Below, piece after piece: positions 18,444 to 28,005 of a stretch of 64,000 nt of DNA. A program made the position numbers and the translations under genes. Positions within the stretch are counted from its first letter, which is position 1; each line of letters begins with the position of its first letter. Origin of the DNA: Epilithonimonas arachidiradicis. GTDB taxonomy: Bacteria > Bacteroidota > Bacteroidia > Flavobacteriales > Weeksellaceae. The stretch lies in assembly GCF_003610695.1 (NCBI RefSeq), contig NZ_RAQH01000003.1:186001-250000 (forward strand), read 5' to 3'. The notes under the pieces were generated by a model. That model was not told the DNA's origin, searched no databases, and saw only the letters and a program-made list of their open reading frames with translations.

Positions 18444-19835
18444 TTATTCCGTGGGAACATAAATAGGAAAACGGATTTGAACCGTAGTTCCAACATTTTC
18501 TTTAGAATTCACGATCAATTCGCCGTTGTGGATTCTGATAATATTTCTTGCCAAAGGTAATCCGATGCCATATCCTTCATAGTTTTTCGTATTCGACGCA
18601 CGGAAAAACGGATCGTAGATTTTATCCATTTCAGAGTCCGGAATCCCGATTCCGCTGTCTTTGATGATGACATAAACGTGATCATCTGTTGCGCCAAGAG
18701 AAACTTTAACCTGTTGAAAATTAGAATATTTACAACCATTATTGATAATATTTGCCATTGCAAGATGCAGAAGTTGTTCGTTACCTTGGACTTTCAGTTT
18801 TTTGGGATTTTCTGGCAACATACTGATATCCATAAAAACATTATTCTTAGAATTGATTCTTGTTGCCGTTTCGATCACATCCCAAAGTAGCTGATCCATT
18901 CTTACTTTATCCATCTTCTGGATTTTCCCGTCAAATCCAGTTTGAGCGATCATTAATAAAGCCTTGATTTTCTTATCCAGTTTTTCGGCTTCATTCAGGA
19001 TGATTTGAAGTGTTTCCTGGTAATGTTCTTTTGATCTTGGGATAGATAACGCCACATCAGCTTCGCCCATAATCGAAGTCAAAGGTGTTCTGAGCTCGTG
19101 AGAAACATTCCCGATCAGGTGATTTTGGGTTTCAAAAGACGTTTCGATCCGGTTCAACATATCGTTGAAGGTGTCAACCAATTCATTTAATTCTTTATTT
19201 CCCGGCTGGGGTTCTAATCTCAGATGGAGATTCTCAGAACTGATTTCCTTTACTTTTCCTGTAATCTTAAGAATCGGACGAAACAATGTCTTCGACAAAT
19301 AAAAAGAAAAGATCATCGAGAAGAACAGAGCCAGAATCATGCAGGTGATCAAGGTTCTTTTCAGATAGCCCAGATAATAAACAACATAATGGTTTTGAGC
19401 AGATGCAATGGCAATGTAAGTTTTATTATCAGATTTGAAAGACTGCCCTATGTAATAGAATTCTTTGTCATTGTAATTGGCTTCCCCTTTTTTGACAATA
19501 CTCTTGAAAAAACTATCCGGAATATGGATCTGATTAGAAATCTGACTGTAATTAGAATCCTTCGGAACCTCGAAAACGTAATCTTTCTCCATCGGGAGTT
19601 CTTCGTCATTCAGACTATTCAGGATGTGATTTTCGGGAATGTCGAGATGTTCTTTGCTTTTCTCGATTTGGACAATCGTTGTCGCCCGGATTTTCAGTAA
19701 TTCGTAAAAACGCTGATGCGAGAAATTAACAATGGAAAAATAGACCAATCCACTGAACAGCAGAATAACCACTGTAAAAACCAGCATCAGGAGAAGCATT
19801 GTTTTTGTTTGATTGGTAGGATTTCCTTTCAGCAT
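18444..19835 (-). CDS. HAMP sensor histidine kinase
   Basis: A 463-residue kinase. Membrane segments lie at 12-36 and 161-183 and enclose a periplasmic sensor region of about 120 residues. HAMP follows (about 183-235). The phosphoacceptor is His246 in NVSHELRTPLTS, and the ATPase has the N box (IINNGCKYS), a G1 box with DSGIGIPDSE and a G2 box with GYGIGLPLA. It is 2 bases downstream of its response regulator, so the pair is one operon. The sensed signal is unknown; the sensor region shows no known domain that I recognise. Confidence 0.92.
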   Translation of the reverse strand: MLKGNPTNQTKTMLLLMLVFTVVILLFSGLVYFSIVNFSHQRFYELLKIRATTIVQIEKSKEHLDIPENHILNSLNDEELPMEKDYVFEVPKDSNYSQISNQIHIPDSFFKSIVKKGEANYNDKEFYYIGQSFKSDNKTYIAIASAQNHYVVYYLGYLKRTLITCMILALFFSMIFSFYLSKTLFRPILKITGKVKEISSENLHLRLEPQPGNKELNELVDTFNDMLNRIETSFETQNHLIGNVSHELRTPLTSIMGEADVALSIPRSKEHYQETLQIILNEAEKLDKKIKALLMIAQTGFDGKIQKMDKVRMDQLLWDVIETATRINSKNNVFMDISMLPENPKKLKVQGNEQLLHLAMANIINNGCKYSNFQQVKVSLGATDDHVYVIIKDSGIGIPDSEMDKIYDPFFRASNTKNYEGYGIGLPLARNIIRIHNGELIVNSKENVGTTVQIRFPIYVPTE

Positions 19836-19837
19836 TG

Positions 19838-20539
19838 TTATGATTTTTTAAGGACGTAGCCCATTCCTATGACGGTGTGGATCAATTTATCATCATCCTG
19901 ATTATCGAGTTTTTTTCTGAGATAGTTAACATAAACATCCACAACATTGGTTCCCAATTCGTAGTTCACGCCCCAAACCGCCTCCAGTATTTCTGCTCTG
20001 GAAATCACTTTTTCAGGATTATTCAGAAAATAAAGTAAGAGTTTGTATTCTGTTGAGGTTAATGAAATTTCTACTCCAGCTCGAGTTACTTTCTTGGTAT
20101 AGTCGTTAACTGTCAGATCTGAAAATTGATACGTGTTTTGATCATCAATTTCGTTAGATTCTGTTCCGTTACTATGGCCGCTTCTTCTGAGAAGAGATTT
20201 GATTCTCGCCACCAGTTCTATGAATTTGAAAGGCTTCACAAGATAATCATCGCCGCCACTTTCTAATCCAAGAACGATGTTTTCCGAAGAATCCAAAGCG
20301 GTTAAAAACAAAATTGGAACGGTTTTATTCTTCTTTCGGATTTCTTTACAGACTTCCAAGCCATTGATGTCGGGCAACATAATATCCAAAATGATGAGAT
20401 CGAAATCATTATCATCAACCAACTTGATACCTGTGGAGCCGTCCAAAGCTACGGAAATCTCATAATCCAATTCCTGTAATCCTTTTTTGATAAAGGAAAC
20501 AACACTGGATTCGTCTTCTATCAGAATAATTTTTTTCAT
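19838..20539 (-). CDS. OmpR-family response regulator
   Basis: A 233-residue regulator. The receiver has the phosphoacceptor Asp52 (LIILDIMLPDINGLE) and Lys102 (YLVKPFK). The C-terminal winged-helix domain carries the typical LTSTEYKLLLYFLNNPEKVISR and NVVDVYVNYLRKKLD. Partner of the kinase immediately downstream. It is the first gene of the pair, with a long AT-rich upstream region. Confidence 0.93.
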   Translation of the reverse strand: MKKIILIEDESSVVSFIKKGLQELDYEISVALDGSTGIKLVDDNDFDLIILDIMLPDINGLEVCKEIRKKNKTVPILFLTALDSSENIVLGLESGGDDYLVKPFKFIELVARIKSLLRRSGHSNGTESNEIDDQNTYQFSDLTVNDYTKKVTRAGVEISLTSTEYKLLLYFLNNPEKVISRAEILEAVWGVNYELGTNVVDVYVNYLRKKLDNQDDDKLIHTVIGMGYVLKKS

Positions 20540-21104
20540 AACTAATTCTACAAAAATATAAAATTACAGTTACCGGAAAAATTTACGATCTCATAAAAGG
20601 CGTTAATTTTTTTAAGTTTCAGTCATCAGAATGTGTGCGAAAACAAGAATAGTAACAAAGCCCAATGAGCGGAATGATGCTTCATCTTTTCCGATTAAAA
20701 AAATTAACATATTCTCTAATGATATTGATAATATTATGAATGGACCAATCTTTCTTCAGGATAAAAAAAAGTAAAATCAGATTCAATAAAACGAGTAAGC
20801 TGATAATATAACTGTCGTACGAGCCAAACATAAAAAATCTTTGTTGTGGCAAAACTAATGGGATTCTGAGGATTATTGTTCAGTATTTTTACTCAAATTG
20901 ATTTAGCCTTTGTAGAATTTTGGGTCATTCAGGAATAAGAATTATTATAATTAAAATATTAGTACGTTAAAAATTAATATTTTTACAAAAAACTACAAAT
21001 GAAAAATAACCAGCCTGATCGCGATTCGTCATTCATTCAGAATTATCTCAACCGTATTCTTTTCAAAGACTGTAACGATCTTTGAATTCCTCAAAATAAA
21101 CACA
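20540..21104. other. 565-base intergenic region
   Basis: AT-rich region between the divergent response-regulator and lipoprotein genes. It presumably carries both promoters. It also holds the minus-strand open frame given at 20619-20831, which looks like a gene remnant. I saw no convincing hairpin or repeat. Confidence 0.5.
20619..20831 (-). pseudogene. Possible remnant of a membrane protein gene, 70 codons
   Basis: The open frame encodes a hydrophobic segment (YIISLLVLLNLILLFFILKK), then IINIIREYVNFLIGKDEASF and RSLGFVTILVF. The composition is protein-like, and a one-base slip in the T run near 20641 would extend a hydrophobic helix as GFVTILVFAHILM. The pattern with DEASFRSLGF before a membrane helix reminds me of the C-terminal membrane part of cation P-type ATPases, but weakly. 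Upstream the frame stays open only about 16 codons. It could equally be a small genuine membrane protein. Confidence 0.25.
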
Positions 21105-22067
21105 ATGAAAGAACTAATTCTATTATTAATCTCAATTTTTCTGATAGGTTGTAATTCCAAAGAAGAAAAAATCAATGAATCAAAACCAATTACAAAACTT
21201 GAAAATGAGCCTGCCGACGAGCTGAAAGTCATTGAAAAAAACGGAAGGTCTTTCTATGATTGGTATTTCGAGAACGAATTTCCAAACTGTGATATTGTTA
21301 AACGTAAAGACGGGAAATGCTTGGTGGATACGGTTTCTTATTTCAAAACTTTGCGAGGTTTGGGAACTATTTCGGAGAAATTTATTCTTCAGGAAAGGGA
21401 GAGATTGCAGCCTTGCGCCGAGTTTATAGCGACTTTGGATTATTCGGAATATGAGAATGCAGATCTGTATGAATATGACGAATATTGCCTCGATATTTAC
21501 TATATGTATTGGCTGAAAAGTCAGGATAGTCCGAGTAGTTTTACTGTGAAGAATGTCAAAAAAATCAATGAGAATAATACTTCGCTCGATATTTATGAAA
21601 AGTATGATTCTGCTGATACTGTCGGTACGCCTTTGTCAACCGTCTTTTTAGAAAAAGAAAAAAATGATTGGAAAATTACCCAAATCAAATTTATCAATCG
21701 GGAAGAAATGCCAACTCAATCAGATATTTCCGGAAGATGGTTTGGCGGAATTGTATCATTAAATGTCTTAAAGAATGAATTGATTTTCGAATATCACGGC
21801 CAGTGTCAATACACTTATCCCATTAGAAAAATCAATGAAAATGAATTTGAAATGATTTGGGCAAGAGATAGGGATTGTGTTTTTGATAACAGTACGGATG
21901 AAAACTTTGGTCTGAAAAATGTTCCTACAATTGGAAAGCCTTTTGCAAAATACAAACTGAAAAATAACATTCTCTATGCCGAATATTATTACAAAGATTG
22001 GGTGAAAGAGTATGCAAAGCAAGTACAAAATGAGGTTTTCAAAGACAAATATTTCAGGAAAAATTAA
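21105..22067 (+). CDS. Hypothetical lipoprotein, 320 aa
   Basis: A lipoprotein with a lipobox ending at Cys16 (FLIGC). The mature part is acidic, tyrosine-rich around ADLYEYDEYCLDIYYMYWL, and contains a DISGRWFGG phrase like those opening lipocalin-type beta folds. No family is recognised. It is the first gene of a plus-strand island of small envelope proteins, 4 bases upstream of the next gene, so they form an operon. Confidence 0.7.
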   Translation: MKELILLLISIFLIGCNSKEEKINESKPITKLENEPADELKVIEKNGRSFYDWYFENEFPNCDIVKRKDGKCLVDTVSYFKTLRGLGTISEKFILQERERLQPCAEFIATLDYSEYENADLYEYDEYCLDIYYMYWLKSQDSPSSFTVKNVKKINENNTSLDIYEKYDSADTVGTPLSTVFLEKEKNDWKITQIKFINREEMPTQSDISGRWFGGIVSLNVLKNELIFEYHGQCQYTYPIRKINENEFEMIWARDRDCVFDNSTDENFGLKNVPTIGKPFAKYKLKNNILYAEYYYKDWVKEYAKQVQNEVFKDKYFRKN

Positions 22068-22071
22068 ACCG

Positions 22072-22653
22072 ATGAAAAAAATAATACTAAAAATATATCT
22101 AGTTCTCTCGATACTTTTGGTGTCAGATAGCGTGCTGTATTATTTCTGGAAAATCAGTTTTGCAGGTTATTACAGCGATGTTATTTTGTTTTGGCTTTGG
22201 ATCTTAACAAGTTTTGCAGTGATCGTTCTGTTTTGGAAAAAACTATTGGCGAAATTATTATTAGGAACATTGATCGTGGCATTGATCCTGAGTATTTTAC
22301 CGATGATGCTGCCGTTTTACACCATATTTTTTGCGATGACACCTTTCGGTTCCAGAATGCAGAAAGATCTGAATCAAAATTATAGAGCTCAGATTGTTGG
22401 TTACAGCGTGATGACGCGTCCTTGGCTGGAAATCATTGAGAAAAAAGGAATTTTTGAACAGCAAATTATCCATTCTACAGATCACGATATTTTTAAAAAT
22501 GATGGAAATTTGAGGATTAGTTTGGCGAAAGACATCCGATTTGATAATGAAACAGATAATATTTTAACCCTTATTTTGTTTTATGGCGGACCTAATTACA
22601 AAATTACTTTTGACAAGAAAACAGGGAAAGTTAAAGCCATTGAAAATCATTAG
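22072..22653 (+). CDS. Hypothetical membrane protein, 193 aa
   Basis: Three or four hydrophobic segments in the first 100 residues, then a soluble C-terminal half. I chose the ATG 4 bases after the previous stop (MKKIILKIYLVL), which gives a normal hydrophobic N-terminus; an upstream ATG at 22012 would overlap the lipoprotein gene by 56 bases and adds a non-conserved-looking basic stretch. Family unknown. Confidence 0.65.
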   Translation: MKKIILKIYLVLSILLVSDSVLYYFWKISFAGYYSDVILFWLWILTSFAVIVLFWKKLLAKLLLGTLIVALILSILPMMLPFYTIFFAMTPFGSRMQKDLNQNYRAQIVGYSVMTRPWLEIIEKKGIFEQQIIHSTDHDIFKNDGNLRISLAKDIRFDNETDNILTLILFYGGPNYKITFDKKTGKVKAIENH

Positions 22654-22672
22654 TTAAACTAAAAATTATGCT

Positions 22673-23422
22673 ATGAAAATCAATTTTTTTATTTTGTTGT
22701 TAATGTTTTGTTTGAGTAAAAATTTTGCTCAAAACAAGAGTAATGACTTTTACAACGATATTAAGAACTATGATATTTCCGGGATTCTTACGGCTGAAAC
22801 TATAATTACTGATGATAATGAAACTTTGAAAAAACCCGAACCGATTGGTTTTATCGGGAACGATTATCAGAGATTTTATATCCATTTTATTTCAGTGATT
22901 AAGAATAATGACAATCCTTACGAATATCTTGTTCAGGGAAAAACTAAGGTGAAAGAAACAATTCGACCTTTTCAGGGAATGTTGACGATCAAAAGTGCCA
23001 CGGTTGGAAAAGATGCTGATTTCCCAAGTCATCTTCAAGGTTTTGCCACTTGCGAAATCAATTTTTATGAAGACCGGAAAATGACTTCCACAGGTTCTAT
23101 CAAAGGTACAATGACTGTGGGATACATCATTGATAAAAATAAACTCAAGTATAATTCTTTGGCTTATGATACCGATGGTTTTAGTAATAATGAGTTTAAA
23201 GGAAAATGGACAAGCTATAAAACAGGCGTTTCAAAAAAGTGCAACTGGGGCGATTACAGAATTCCGGAAAGTGGTGATTTGGATATTGGAGCGGGAGAAT
23301 TTTCGCCGGATCCAAAATATTTTGACAAAGGCTGGAAATATTATATCCTTTCAATGTATGGCGAAACGGAGTTGGATACCAATCTGGGAAAGAAGAAAGA
23401 GAATGAGAAATGGTGGAAATAG
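22673..23422 (+). CDS. Hypothetical secreted protein, 249 aa
   Basis: Signal peptide about residues 1-19 (ILLLMFCLSKNFAQ), with no lipobox at the right place. The mature part is beta-rich and tyrosine-rich and ends in a basic KKENEKWWK. It resembles no family I know. It follows the membrane protein by 19 bases on the same strand. Confidence 0.65.
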   Translation: MKINFFILLLMFCLSKNFAQNKSNDFYNDIKNYDISGILTAETIITDDNETLKKPEPIGFIGNDYQRFYIHFISVIKNNDNPYEYLVQGKTKVKETIRPFQGMLTIKSATVGKDADFPSHLQGFATCEINFYEDRKMTSTGSIKGTMTVGYIIDKNKLKYNSLAYDTDGFSNNEFKGKWTSYKTGVSKKCNWGDYRIPESGDLDIGAGEFSPDPKYFDKGWKYYILSMYGETELDTNLGKKKENEKWWK

Positions 23423-23439
23423 AATTTTAAATGATTGAA

Positions 23440-24210
23440 ATGAAGAAGTTTTTATTATTAATTATAATTTTCACTTTGCAATCCTGCATAGAAGAAAAGC
23501 AGAAGACAATTGGAAAAAAAGAACCTCAAAAAATTACAGAAACAAAGCCAATTTCTGAAGAAGCTGATATAACGTCATTTTGCAATTTTGCTGTGATTGT
23601 CGATAAAGACGGTTACGTGAATGTGAGAGAAAAAGAGTCGGCGAACAGCAAAATCATCGGAAAGATAAAATCGGGAGAAGCGGTTTTTATTTTTGAAGAC
23701 TTAGACACAGATTGGTTGAATATTAGCTTTGATAACAATAGAAAATCCGGTTATATACACCGTTCAAGGATCAAATATATCAAAGATCTTGAGAAAATAC
23801 CTTCTGTAGATACTCACGATAACAAGGCGGTATTTCATTTAAACGATATCGATATCAATATCAAAACGGGTGATTTTGATTATGAATCCAACAAAAAATA
23901 CTTTTCTGAAACAGATTTTCCAATCACAAAATACAAAGGCCGCGAAATGTGGGGAACAGACGGAACAATTCCTAAAAGTTATTACCAGTCTATTACTGTG
24001 AAAATAGGAAATCAGAAGATCGAAATCCCCAAGAAAGATATCGAAGACCTTTTCAATCTCAACAATGGTTACACCGAATGTTATTATGACAAAGTAAATA
24101 ATTCGATATACATCCATTTGTCAAATTCCGACGGAGCGGGTTCTTATGTCGCATTATTCAAAATCGAAAACGACATTTATAAGGGAAGACAAGTTGAGAT
24201 ACCTTTTTAA
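23440..24210 (+). CDS. Lipoprotein with an SH3b domain
   Basis: I chose the start at 23440 because MKKFLLLIIIFTLQSC gives a clean signal with the lipobox Cys at residue 16; an ATG three codons upstream (23431) is possible. An SH3b domain covers about residues 48-105 (DGYVNVREKESANSKIIGKI, then GYIHRSRI). SH3b domains bind cell-wall or protein ligands. The rest of the protein is unknown. It is 17 bases after the preceding gene. Confidence 0.75.
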   Translation: MKKFLLLIIIFTLQSCIEEKQKTIGKKEPQKITETKPISEEADITSFCNFAVIVDKDGYVNVREKESANSKIIGKIKSGEAVFIFEDLDTDWLNISFDNNRKSGYIHRSRIKYIKDLEKIPSVDTHDNKAVFHLNDIDINIKTGDFDYESNKKYFSETDFPITKYKGREMWGTDGTIPKSYYQSITVKIGNQKIEIPKKDIEDLFNLNNGYTECYYDKVNNSIYIHLSNSDGAGSYVALFKIENDIYKGRQVEIPF

Positions 24211-24242
24211 AAATTGAATTGATAATTGAATTAAAACAAAAA

Positions 24243-25331
24243 ATGATGACCAGGTTTTTACTTCAAATAGTATTAATATTAACAAGCGTTTCGGCCTTTG
24301 CAAATGATGGCGCATTTTTCGCGAAAGGCAATCAGTTGATTCCAATCAATGAAACCGATATTACGGTCAAAAAGGAAATTTTAACTCTGAAAAAAGTGCG
24401 AAATCAGGTAATTGAAGTCACGGTTTATTATGAGTTTTTCAATCCGAAAGAAGACAAGAAAATCATCGTTGGTTTTGAAGCTTTTTCGCCGGAAGGAGAT
24501 GTGGATGGCGCGCCAAAAAATGGGCAACATCCGTATATGAGAGATTTCAAGGTGGAGCTCAATAATTCGGTTTTGAAATATAATGTTTCTTACGTTGCCG
24601 ACTCTTTATACAATCAAAATGGAAATATAAAGTCTTTGGATTTAGCCAAATTCAATGGTAACAAAAGCGGGAATAATGTCGATTTCTTTTACGTCTATCA
24701 TTTTGAAGCCAATTTCAAAAAAGGACTCAACATCATCAAACATACTTACAATTATGACGTTTCTGGTTCGATAGATTATAATTATGAATTTGAATATGTT
24801 TTGACCGCGGCCAAGCGTTGGGCGAATAAACAGATTGATGATTTTACATTGATTATTGATGTTGGCGAGTTTGAAACATTTTCTATCAACAAAACGTTCT
24901 TCAAAAATTCTAATGAATGGCAGATTAACGGCATCGGAAAAACAGAAGACATCAAAGGAATTAAAAATTCTTTTATCGAAAATGATGCTTTGAAATTTCA
25001 TTTACAAAAAGGCAACATTGTTTTCCGGAAGAAGAATTTCAAAATCAATGGTGATTTGTTTTTGTATGCTCAAAACTATTTGGGAATTCAGGATTTGGGA
25101 TACATTCCGTTCTCTTATTATCAGGAAGAAAATATTGCGGAACCTAAAAATGATCTGGAAAGAAAAATACTCAAAAATTTACCATTTGCGAGACGCGGTT
25201 ATATTTTTCAGAATCCGGAATTAAGTCAGTTTTACAAAACAATGGAGTGGTACATTCCTAATCCTGCTTATAAACCGGAAACGGAAACTCTAACCGAAAG
25301 AGAAAAGAAATGGCTGAAAAGATGGAAATGA
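24243..25331 (+). CDS. Exported YARHG-domain protein
   Basis: An exported protein of about 362 residues with a signal peptide ending near SAFA. The bulk is a DUF4424-like beta domain, and the C-terminus carries the YARHG domain, seen here as LPFARRGYIFQNPELSQFY and ending TLTEREKKWLKRW. YARHG domains are found at the C-terminus of bacterial envelope proteins with no known activity. I chose the ATG at 24243 (MMTRFLLQ) over an in-frame ATG at 24219 because it gives a typical signal peptide. Confidence 0.72.
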   Translation: MMTRFLLQIVLILTSVSAFANDGAFFAKGNQLIPINETDITVKKEILTLKKVRNQVIEVTVYYEFFNPKEDKKIIVGFEAFSPEGDVDGAPKNGQHPYMRDFKVELNNSVLKYNVSYVADSLYNQNGNIKSLDLAKFNGNKSGNNVDFFYVYHFEANFKKGLNIIKHTYNYDVSGSIDYNYEFEYVLTAAKRWANKQIDDFTLIIDVGEFETFSINKTFFKNSNEWQINGIGKTEDIKGIKNSFIENDALKFHLQKGNIVFRKKNFKINGDLFLYAQNYLGIQDLGYIPFSYYQEENIAEPKNDLERKILKNLPFARRGYIFQNPELSQFYKTMEWYIPNPAYKPETETLTEREKKWLKRWK

Positions 25332-25469
25332 AATAATAAAACAGCCAGATTGTAATTAATTTTTCAACAAATTGCAAATAATGTTTTCAATTTTTTATAA
25401 TTTTAATTATCTTTAGAAAGTGAACAATTTTATTCTAATCTAAAAATTGTATAACTTAAAAAACAAACA

Positions 25470-25925
25470 ATGATGAATTTAAAACCAATTTTTCTGGTAT
25501 CTGCATTGATGCTCTCTGCCTGCAATTTTCTATCGGCAAAAGCCAAAATCCCTATTGGCGAAAGAGAGGCACTCACAAAAGTTTATGACCTTCCCAATAC
25601 CGAAGAATACAAACTTAACAATGGGAACTATCTCGATCTTGCCACCCTGCATAAAGAATTTAATATCGCTTATATCCTCCCATTATATGTCATTGAAGAA
25701 CCCAAATTAGTAGGTTATGATGAAAAAACGGATGAGTTCTATAATATTCCGGATAAGGAAATGGATGCGATTTTAGCCTCTCAAAAGCTCAAAAAAGATG
25801 ACCTCAATAAACTTCCTTTTTATACAAGATATGGTGGAAAGCTGGTGGCATTGCTTCTTATTGCTTTTATGATCTGGGGCGTAATTCCTTCGAAGAAAAA
25901 AAGAGTAGAACCTACGAAAATATAA
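25470..25925 (+). CDS. Small lipoprotein with a C-terminal membrane segment
   Basis: A lipobox-like signal ends at Cys18 (MLSAC). A membrane segment lies near residues 122-140 (KLVALLLIAFMIWGVI), followed by a basic tail SKKKRVEP, so it may be anchored at both ends. I do not recognise the family. A new transcript may start here: a near-match -7 box (TATCTTTA) lies at 25408-25415. Confidence 0.6.
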   Translation: MMNLKPIFLVSALMLSACNFLSAKAKIPIGEREALTKVYDLPNTEEYKLNNGNYLDLATLHKEFNIAYILPLYVIEEPKLVGYDEKTDEFYNIPDKEMDAILASQKLKKDDLNKLPFYTRYGGKLVALLLIAFMIWGVIPSKKKRVEPTKI

Positions 25926-25943
25926 ATTTAAAACACAAAAACT

Positions 25944-26657
25944 ATGAGTACAATTTTTTTTATTATCGGATTTATGGTGCTTTTTTATGGCGGCGTGATG
26001 TATTTTATGTACGCTAAAAAGCAAAAAATGAAACAAACTCTGCAGAGTACAGATTTCAAATCAGAGTTTCAACGGGCAGAAACTTACAAATCCAATTTTC
26101 TGAACGGCGATTACAGTTATCTGAAAACCCAGATGAACGGAAAACCTATTGATGCATTCAATTTTGCAAACCTTGAATATTCCGGCGCAACTGCCATCAA
26201 AGACGGGATGAAAGATTCTTTGAAAAGTATGGCGACTTTGGGAACGGTAAGATATCAAACCGTTCAGACTCCGAAATATTTGATTTTGAGTAATGATGAA
26301 CTTCATCTTTTGGATACCGATACCGATGGCGATATCAGCAATCATTTGGTGTTTGACAGTCATAGGCTTTCACAATCGAGCCTGGTGGAGATTCCGCAGC
26401 AAGGAACAATGAAAGCTTTTGCAAAACAGAAAGGTGATACGGTAAAAGCGTACAAAATCTCTTTAGCGACGGATGATAAACCGATAGAGCTGATTTTGTT
26501 TTCGGCGCTTGTTTTTACCCACGTGAATACGGCAAGCAATATGTTGTCGATGGATATGCAGAAAGTGGTACAGGAAAACGTCATCGCTAATGATTTCCTC
26601 AAAAAACTGGGTGACAAATATCCCAATCTGAAAGTTGATGTTCCTATTTTGAATTAA
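25944..26657 (+). CDS. Hypothetical membrane-anchored protein, 237 aa
   Basis: One N-terminal membrane segment (about 3-24, ending in FMYAKKQK), then a soluble domain of about 210 residues with no recognisable family. It contains the phrase HLLDTDTDGDIS, which looks like a short calcium-loop-like turn but does not repeat. It follows the previous gene by 18 bases and is probably co-transcribed with it. Confidence 0.65.
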   Translation: MSTIFFIIGFMVLFYGGVMYFMYAKKQKMKQTLQSTDFKSEFQRAETYKSNFLNGDYSYLKTQMNGKPIDAFNFANLEYSGATAIKDGMKDSLKSMATLGTVRYQTVQTPKYLILSNDELHLLDTDTDGDISNHLVFDSHRLSQSSLVEIPQQGTMKAFAKQKGDTVKAYKISLATDDKPIELILFSALVFTHVNTASNMLSMDMQKVVQENVIANDFLKKLGDKYPNLKVDVPILN

Positions 26658-26775
26658 TTGCAACAATAAAAATCTTTTAAAAACGTGTAAACAATTCAAT
26701 CCTGTTTATGCGTTTTTTATCTTAACAAAATCAAAGTTTCAGCTGATTTGAATTTTTAAGAACTAACTTTTATAA

Positions 26776-27216
26776 ATGAGAATTTTACCTTTCCTGAAGA
26801 ACTCAACGTTTTACTTTCTTGTCATTTTTGCAGGAACGTTTTTACAGGTTTATTGGGCAATGGGATTTTTGTCGGACAATACTTCAAGTCATTGTTTAGA
26901 ATGTAGTTTCTTTGAGGATATATTTTTGTATTCGATTCTTACGGGAATTTTGCTTTCATTAATTTTTTCATTTATATCAAAAATTAATAATAGATTTCTA
27001 AAAATCGCGGCAGAATTATTTTTTACAACAGCGACCTGGTTCTTTTGGAATTACGAGATTTTTGTAGATAGAGAATCATCGTGGAGTACTTATCTTTTGA
27101 CCGAGGAGTTGTTTGTAACTTTGTATTGTAGCTTATTTCCAATTCTGACAATGTCTGTTGTTGTAATTTTTATAATTAATTATCGATTAATTCTCAAAAG
27201 AAATGAAACAAGCTGA
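26776..27216 (+). CDS. Hypothetical membrane protein, 146 aa
   Basis: Four hydrophobic segments (about 10-30, 50-70, 78-96 and 115-140). I do not recognise a family. It overlaps the next gene by 14 bases, so translation is coupled. A CLECSFFEDIFLYS stretch precedes the second segment. Confidence 0.6.
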   Translation: MRILPFLKNSTFYFLVIFAGTFLQVYWAMGFLSDNTSSHCLECSFFEDIFLYSILTGILLSLIFSFISKINNRFLKIAAELFFTTATWFFWNYEIFVDRESSWSTYLLTEELFVTLYCSLFPILTMSVVVIFIINYRLILKRNETS

Positions 27217-27505
27217 TTATATTCACCTTCTGAAAATCATTGCGGTTCTGGTGTTGTTCATTTTTATTCCGGCTTTACTGTTCTATTTCGGAATTGTCGT
27301 TCCTGAATATTGCGCTTGTGACAAAACGATGTATGAAGGCCAAAAAGGAGTTGATATTTGGGGCGATATAGTCTATTGCGATGGGGAAAGTCAGGATGTT
27401 GCTGAAGCATTTTTCCAGCTTTTTACGATTGTTCTTTTGGGCTGTTTGGCTCTTCTGGCTTTTATTCGCTTCTTAATTTATAGAATTAAAAAAAATAACA
27501 AATGA
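27203..27505 (+). CDS. Hypothetical two-TM protein, 100 aa
   Basis: Membrane segments near residues 10-32 and 73-95 bracket a periplasmic loop with EYCACDKTMYEG and YCDGE, i.e. three cysteines. Overlaps the preceding gene by 14 bases and the following one by 4 (ATGA), so the three genes are translationally coupled. Family unknown. Confidence 0.65.
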   Translation: MKQADYIHLLKIIAVLVLFIFIPALLFYFGIVVPEYCACDKTMYEGQKGVDIWGDIVYCDGESQDVAEAFFQLFTIVLLGCLALLAFIRFLIYRIKKNNK

Positions 27506-27993
27506 GAAAAATAATACTGACCTTTATTTTATTGAGTTTTTCATTTCTGTTCAAAGCGCAAAATACTTCTGAAGCAGACATCTGGAGTGGGAGTTACGCT
27601 GTTTATTCGATAAAAGATGATAAAACAGCTTTAGATACATTAGTGATTGCAAAAACCAAAGATGTAAAACCCGAAAATGTTCCTTCCAGATTTGAGGTTG
27701 ATTTGAAAAGATGGACAGTTATTTCCAAAAAAGATAAAAGGGGAGACTCAGAAGTGGTTCGCCGGTTTATTTTTAATCCTGAAAATAAGGATGATGAATA
27801 CAAAGAATTCGGTTGGACAAGGCTTTATCAGGAAGGAAAAATGAACTGTATCGATGGCGGTCATTTTTTCATTTGTCAGACAAAACCAGATACAACGGTA
27901 GATTTTCAGAAAGAAGGAACATTTTTAACCAAAACAGGGTTTTTCGGAGTTTGGCTGCATTTTGGATTGGTAGAATTGAAAAAACTTAATTAA
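27502..27993 (+). CDS. Hypothetical secreted protein, 163 aa
   Basis: Signal peptide about residues 1-19 (ending in FKAQ). The mature part is charged with a CxxxxxFFIC-type pair (NCIDGGHFFICQ near 114-126) that could form a disulfide. Unknown family. Starts inside the stop of the previous gene, with the ATGA overlap. Confidence 0.65.
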   Translation: MRKIILTFILLSFSFLFKAQNTSEADIWSGSYAVYSIKDDKTALDTLVIAKTKDVKPENVPSRFEVDLKRWTVISKKDKRGDSEVVRRFIFNPENKDDEYKEFGWTRLYQEGKMNCIDGGHFFICQTKPDTTVDFQKEGTFLTKTGFFGVWLHFGLVELKKLN

Positions 27994-28005
27994 AAACTCA
28001 AACCA

